DNA from: Haloplanus vescus
GTDB lineage: Archaea; Halobacteriota; Halobacteria; Halobacteriales; Haloferacaceae
NCBI RefSeq assembly: GCF_900107665.1
Contig: NZ_FNQT01000005.1
Coordinates: 1 to 64,000 of the forward strand
Length of the DNA stretch: 64,000 bases
Direction: 5' to 3'
The translations under genes were made by a program, and so were the position numbers. How positions within the stretch are numbered: position 1 is the stretch's first letter; each line of letters opens with the position of its first letter. The notes under the pieces were generated by a model that did no database searches, was not told the origin of the DNA, and saw nothing but the letters and a program-made list of their open reading frames with translations. This document shows, piece by piece, positions 60,514 to 64,000 of the stretch.

Positions 60514-61807
60514 GCGTCACCTCCTGTGCGTCTCCAGCCGGCTGTACATGCGGCAGCGCGCGCAACGACCGCGGAGGGATAAGGAAGTTACCGCGACGCT
60601 CCGTCCGGATATACTGCAGGATACCGTTGTTGTTCCGCTGACCGACGGCTGACTGCTCGGTAACATCAGTGCCGTTCATCGCTTCTCTCGTGTCGACGAA
60701 ATCGGTGATCCCTCGCTGAAGCGCGAGGAAATGGAGACTAGCGGTTCCATCATCGGTAGAATCGAAGTCGCGCCGAAGGATGAGGGGCGAGTCATTGTCG
60801 TCGCGAGCGCGGGCAGATTTCTGGGAGTGACCGACGACGCCCATCTCGCGGGCCGTCTCATCCGTTGGCTTACAGTCGTCGATTTTGCTGCTGGTTCCGA
60901 GATTGTCTCCAGCGCCCTCGATTACGTCGTTCTGGGCGTGGTACGGACAGAACATCTTCGCCTCACGCTGCCAGCGATCGTCCTGATTGTACCACTGGTT
61001 GAGGTTGAGTTGGAGTTTGGAGATGTGCTGAGTCGTGCCACCGGCGAACGGTCCCGACTGGATCGTCACGCGATCTTCACTGGCCTGGTTCTTTTTGAAT
61101 CCCGATTTGAATCCCATAAACAGAGGTGCGTCCTCGGGAACCTTATCGGCCGGAACACCCTCCGCATCGTCTGCATTCTCCGCCGGGAGTCCATCCCCGA
61201 TAAATCCCGTTCGCCGGTCGGTGAGTGAGAAGACGTCGGTCAGTGCAGCGTCAGGCTGATCGACATCGTTGAGAGTCGATTTGTTCCCTTTGAGGGCTTC
61301 TTCGGCACCGAGCACCACCTGTGCCGTGTTACTTGCAAGATGGACGACTGCATCGGGCGTATCGAACTCGGGTTCCTCGAACGGAGCAAGTGCTTCCGGA
61401 TCGGGGAGATCAACGTCTTCGGGAAGCGATTCGTTGAATCGGTCGAAGTATGCCGGAGAATAACTCACCGTGAGCAATAGCCCATCCCCGCTTCGCTCGT
61501 AGGCGTGTTCGATGCCACGGAGGGCTGTCTCAACCTGTCCACGGTCGTCTTCGCTCGGTTGCCCGTCTTGTCGGTAATTCAGATAGAGAAGCACGCGGTG
61601 GCTCGGAGCAACGACGTTCCCATGGTCGTCCCGTGGGAGAGCGTCGTTCCAAGCGTGTTGACGTTGTGGATACGACGAGAGATCGTCCGGGCCCGTCGGG
61701 ACATCGACCTCTTCGCGCCCCAAACACGCGCTAAACGCCGATACTCCACCGATTGCGACAGCCGATTTGAGGAAGTCTCTGCGAGGAATACCCCTCTCGT
61801 CAGTCAT
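60500..61807 (-). CDS. DyP/EfeB-like peroxidase, Tat lipoprotein (DUF7405)
   Basis: A 435-residue protein with a Tat signal (PRRDFLKSAVAI) and lipobox-like SACLG. The C-terminal half resembles DyP-type peroxidases: GHSQKSARARDDNDSPLILRRDFD, with the likely haem His in MGVVGHS, then LHFLALQRGITDFV. The classical GxxDG motif is not obvious, so activity is uncertain. EfeB-type proteins act on haem or iron at the cell surface. It heads the operon with two P19-like genes. Confidence 0.7.
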   Translation of the reverse strand: MTDERGIPRRDFLKSAVAIGGVSAFSACLGREEVDVPTGPDDLSSYPQRQHAWNDALPRDDHGNVVAPSHRVLLYLNYRQDGQPSEDDRGQVETALRGIEHAYERSGDGLLLTVSYSPAYFDRFNESLPEDVDLPDPEALAPFEEPEFDTPDAVVHLASNTAQVVLGAEEALKGNKSTLNDVDQPDAALTDVFSLTDRRTGFIGDGLPAENADDAEGVPADKVPEDAPLFMGFKSGFKKNQASEDRVTIQSGPFAGGTTQHISKLQLNLNQWYNQDDRWQREAKMFCPYHAQNDVIEGAGDNLGTSSKIDDCKPTDETAREMGVVGHSQKSARARDDNDSPLILRRDFDSTDDGTASLHFLALQRGITDFVDTREAMNGTDVTEQSAVGQRNNNGILQYIRTERRGNFLIPPRSLRALPHVQPAGDAQEVTHESS

Positions 61808-61912
61808 AAATGAGATTGGGAACTCAAAGGAAAAGTCGTTGTGGTAGAGTTGTTGAAGCTGTTCGAATCGTGTCTTATTTTTTGAATCACCACTGTGAGA
61901 AGGGCGGTGTGG

Positions 61913-62860
61913 TTACGCGAGCAGTATCAAATACGTCACGGCGTACGCGGCGGCCGCGAGCGTAACGGCAGCCAGCGCAGTCGTAATAGCATCGATGAGC
62001 TGAGTCGATCTATCTTCTCGCCAACTCGAACGACCCGGAGTGCCAATAAAACCAACCGTGAGGACACTGAATACGAACGGTGATGCGGTCTCAACAGTCG
62101 GTGCAGGAATCGCGAAGATCGCGCTAGCGTACGCAATCCCCAGCGCTGCACGCCGATTGATATGCCGCTTGATGCGCCATCCTCGCAACCGTGCGACGAC
62201 GAGGAACCCCGCCCAAATAATCGTGAGCTCAATGAAGAAGGCGCCGAGGAGATGCAGCGTCGGATCGGAGTTGAGGAGAATCCTGCCGTTCAATAAACCG
62301 GCTTCGATCGGAAGGGGATAGAATAGCGCCGGCGACGGACCAGCGAACACGTCGCCGAACGGATGTGATAAGAGCCCGAGTGCTCCAGCGCCAAGAACGG
62401 CCCTCGAACCGAGATCGACGCGCTCGGCAAATGTAACCAGCACGACTCCGACAAGGACGAATGCGGCGACTACAGCTCCCGGGGCGATCCCACTGACGAC
62501 CGTGACGATAAGGGTCAGGCCGCCGAGGATGAGCCCACCGAGTGTGCCGGCTTGTGAGCCGTAGCGATCACGAGCACGCCACGCGGCAAACCCGATAGCT
62601 GCGAAGACACCGACAACCAGCGAGTGGGTGGCCCCGCGGTGGATTTCGTTTGCGACATTCCAGAACGCGTCGGAAGTTACGAATGCGCCCTCCAGACTGC
62701 CGACAAGCCCAACTACGGCGTACAGCATATCGACATCTGGGAGCGTCGCAAACGAGCCAGCCACTACCCCGATCGCAAGCGCGCGCTCCTCTGGCCACCC
62801 CCGCCAGGCGGCGACGCTTGCCGCTAGGACGAACGCAGCCAGAAAATGTCCGACAAACAT
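61913..62860 (-). CDS. YdjM/DUF457-type membrane metal-dependent hydrolase
   Basis: A 315-residue protein with about eight TM helices. Metal-site motifs of the DUF457/LexA-regulated YdjM-like family are present: LPDVDML, IHRGATHSLVVG and LLSHPFGDVF. These suggest an intramembrane hydrolase. It is on the strand of its neighbours but separated from them by about 105 bp on either side. Confidence 0.8.
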   Translation of the reverse strand: MFVGHFLAAFVLAASVAAWRGWPEERALAIGVVAGSFATLPDVDMLYAVVGLVGSLEGAFVTSDAFWNVANEIHRGATHSLVVGVFAAIGFAAWRARDRYGSQAGTLGGLILGGLTLIVTVVSGIAPGAVVAAFVLVGVVLVTFAERVDLGSRAVLGAGALGLLSHPFGDVFAGPSPALFYPLPIEAGLLNGRILLNSDPTLHLLGAFFIELTIIWAGFLVVARLRGWRIKRHINRRAALGIAYASAIFAIPAPTVETASPFVFSVLTVGFIGTPGRSSWREDRSTQLIDAITTALAAVTLAAAAYAVTYLILLA

Positions 62861-62966
62861 ACCCTTCGTATGTCGTCACGGAGCATAAGTATAGTATGAG
62901 TGATAGCCCCAACCATGTGTGTGATAGGGGTGACGGCGGTTTGAAGATAGAACGTTGATTGTCCAC

Positions 62967-63389
62967 TTACCTTACTCGCACTGTCCCGACCATCCCGGAC
63001 CCCTCATGTGGAATACAGAAGTATCCGTACGTTCCCGGCTGATCGAACGTATGCTCGTAGTTCTCGCCCGGAGCGATGAGTCCCTCGGTGACCCGGTTCC
63101 TCGCAGTACGTTCTGACCTGAAGCCACCACTTGCGAAGTACGCGGCCTCGTCTGGAATCTCGTCTTCATACGCCGTGACCGTGTGATCGATGTCACTTTC
63201 GTTCGTCCACGTAACCGTCTCACCAGGTTCGATCGTCGCGGTCTTCGGCTCAAATCTGAGATCGCCCGGCATCGTGACGGTCTGGGCCGACGAGGACTGT
63301 CCGCCCAGACACCCAGCCGTGCTAAGCATCGCCAGGGTGGCAGTGCTGAATTGCAACACCCTCCGTCGATCGTAGAATTCGGGTGACAT
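62967..63389 (-). CDS. Halocyanin-type blue copper lipoprotein
   Basis: A 140-residue protein with a Tat-like signal (DRRRVLQFS) and lipobox TAGC. The cupredoxin ligands are His in DIDHTVTAYED and the cluster YGYFCIPHEGSGMVG (Cys, His, Met). It lacks the long linker of the larger halocyanin at 41738. It would carry electrons between periplasmic and membrane partners. It lies 24 bp after the ZIP gene, so it may be co-transcribed. Confidence 0.9.
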   Translation of the reverse strand: MSPEFYDRRRVLQFSTATLAMLSTAGCLGGQSSSAQTVTMPGDLRFEPKTATIEPGETVTWTNESDIDHTVTAYEDEIPDEAAYFASGGFRSERTARNRVTEGLIAPGENYEHTFDQPGTYGYFCIPHEGSGMVGTVRVR

Positions 63390-63413
63390 TGATACAGAGA
63401 TGGGTGGTGCCGA

Positions 63414-64000
63414 TTAGAGTACCACGAAGAGGTCAGTCACGTACATGATGGCGAGGCCGAGTAGGAATGCGAGTAGGTTCGTCGCACTCGCCACGCGACC
63501 GCCGGCATCGCGAACCATTCGCGCGATTTCCCAGTCGACCTGTAGGATTGCGCCAACGCCGATCGCGAGGAAGAAGGCACCAATCGTCGGTGAGTAGGCG
63601 AGACTGCCGATCCAGCCACCGAGGATGACGGGTGCGCCGGCGATGACGCCGAGCGCTGCGAAGTGCTTGAACGCCGGACGTTCTCCGCGAGCGACCGGCG
63701 CGACGACAGCCGGGCCTTCCGTCACGTTGTGGAGCATGAATCCGATCACGAGGAATGCGCCAAGCGACACACGCCCAAGGGCGAACGAACTCCCGATCGC
63801 CAGCCCCTCCGCAAGGTTGTGCAGGCCGATCCCGACCGCGACCAAATAGGCGATCCAGAGACCGCTACTCGCCCGACTATCACCAGCGACGACACGGCCC
63901 TCACGCCAGGCGCTGATCGCCTGGACCAGAAGGAGTGTGCCAACGATTCCGAAGACGACCAAGAGGTTGCCCTCGTACGCGCCGGGAATTCGCTCGGCGA
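63414..64000 (-). CDS. ZIP-family metal transporter, 5' end outside window
   Basis: The frame remains open from the last base of the window, so the gene is truncated at its start; a TTG at 63962 is not a credible start. TM helices carry GIGLHNLAEGLAIG and GFMLHNVTEGPAVV, the paired HNxxEG motifs of the ZIP binuclear site. ZIP proteins import Zn2+, Fe2+ or Mn2+. Its position near the P19/DyP operon and a halocyanin fits metal uptake. Confidence 0.88.
   Translation of the reverse strand, partial: AERIPGAYEGNLLVVFGIVGTLLLVQAISAWREGRVVAGDSRASSGLWIAYLVAVGIGLHNLAEGLAIGSSFALGRVSLGAFLVIGFMLHNVTEGPAVVAPVARGERPAFKHFAALGVIAGAPVILGGWIGSLAYSPTIGAFFLAIGVGAILQVDWEIARMVRDAGGRVASATNLLAFLLGLAIMYVTDLFVVL

Overview
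The window is haloarchaeal (class Halobacteria). The proteins are acidic and rich in Asp/Glu, GC-rich codons dominate, and many genes start close behind a TATA-like box, as expected for leaderless transcripts. Lineage markers include a TFB with zinc ribbon and cyclin repeats, halocyanin-type blue copper lipoproteins, twin-arginine signals with lipoboxes, XPB-Bax1 and many small haloarchaeal membrane proteins. The genus cannot be fixed from sequence alone. A parA locus, two tyrosine recombinases and a dense metal-resistance block suggest a megaplasmid or an integrated-element region. A tRNA-Glu(CTC) gene means the replicon is not trivially dispensable.

Region 1 (1-22 kb) is a defence and mobility island. 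It opens with an Eco57I/PglX-like DNA methyltransferase. A perfect 56-bp piece of that gene (codons 436-454) is repeated in inverted orientation at the very start of the window, 1.47 kb upstream, and a tyrosine recombinase gene follows the methyltransferase. This is the layout of an invertible segment carrying the promoter and the catalytic 5' half, able to switch between two specificity halves. Next come a TRAM-domain protein, an AbiE-like pair (winged helix plus nucleotidyltransferase) with a clear operator, Bax1-XPB, and a CcbP-like protein. A compact cassette at 12-16.3 kb follows: one operon (zinc-ribbon protein, degenerate MazG-like protein, 2-TM SLATT protein, TIR protein) facing a divergent gene related to thymine-hypermodification enzymes plus an unknown. 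This cassette is the best candidate for an undescribed defence system. After it lie a regulator pair with a palindromic operator, a decayed second copy of the nucleotidyltransferase, a SinR/Cas2-like pair, parA with a partner flanked by AT-rich repeats, and a XerD-like integrase.

Region 2 (22-47 kb) handles metals, mainly copper. It carries three P1B-type ATPases (a fourth lies at 52-55 kb), a CopZ-like chaperone, a YHS-permease, two multicopper oxidases, several Met-rich membrane proteins with SHOCT tails, DUF302, PadR and membrane-anchored regulators, halocyanin, and a DsbA/DsbB pair. The four ATPases have four different membrane motifs (SPC, CPH, CPW, CPC), which suggests a division of labour between Co/Ni/Zn-like, Cu and Zn/Cd/Pb substrates. 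The oxidases, the small Met/His-rich secreted protein and the thiol-oxidation pair would work on the extracytoplasmic side.

Region 3 (47-64 kb) is mixed. It holds a regulator with a membrane partner, an arylsulfotransferase-like propeller, a CDF exporter, the Zn/Cd ATPase, small membrane proteins, a multi-TM protein, and an iron-type operon. That operon contains a DyP/EfeB-like Tat lipoprotein, two tandem P19/Tpd-like lipoproteins and a 28-residue membrane microprotein between them. A membrane hydrolase, a second halocyanin and a ZIP transporter cut by the window edge complete the region.
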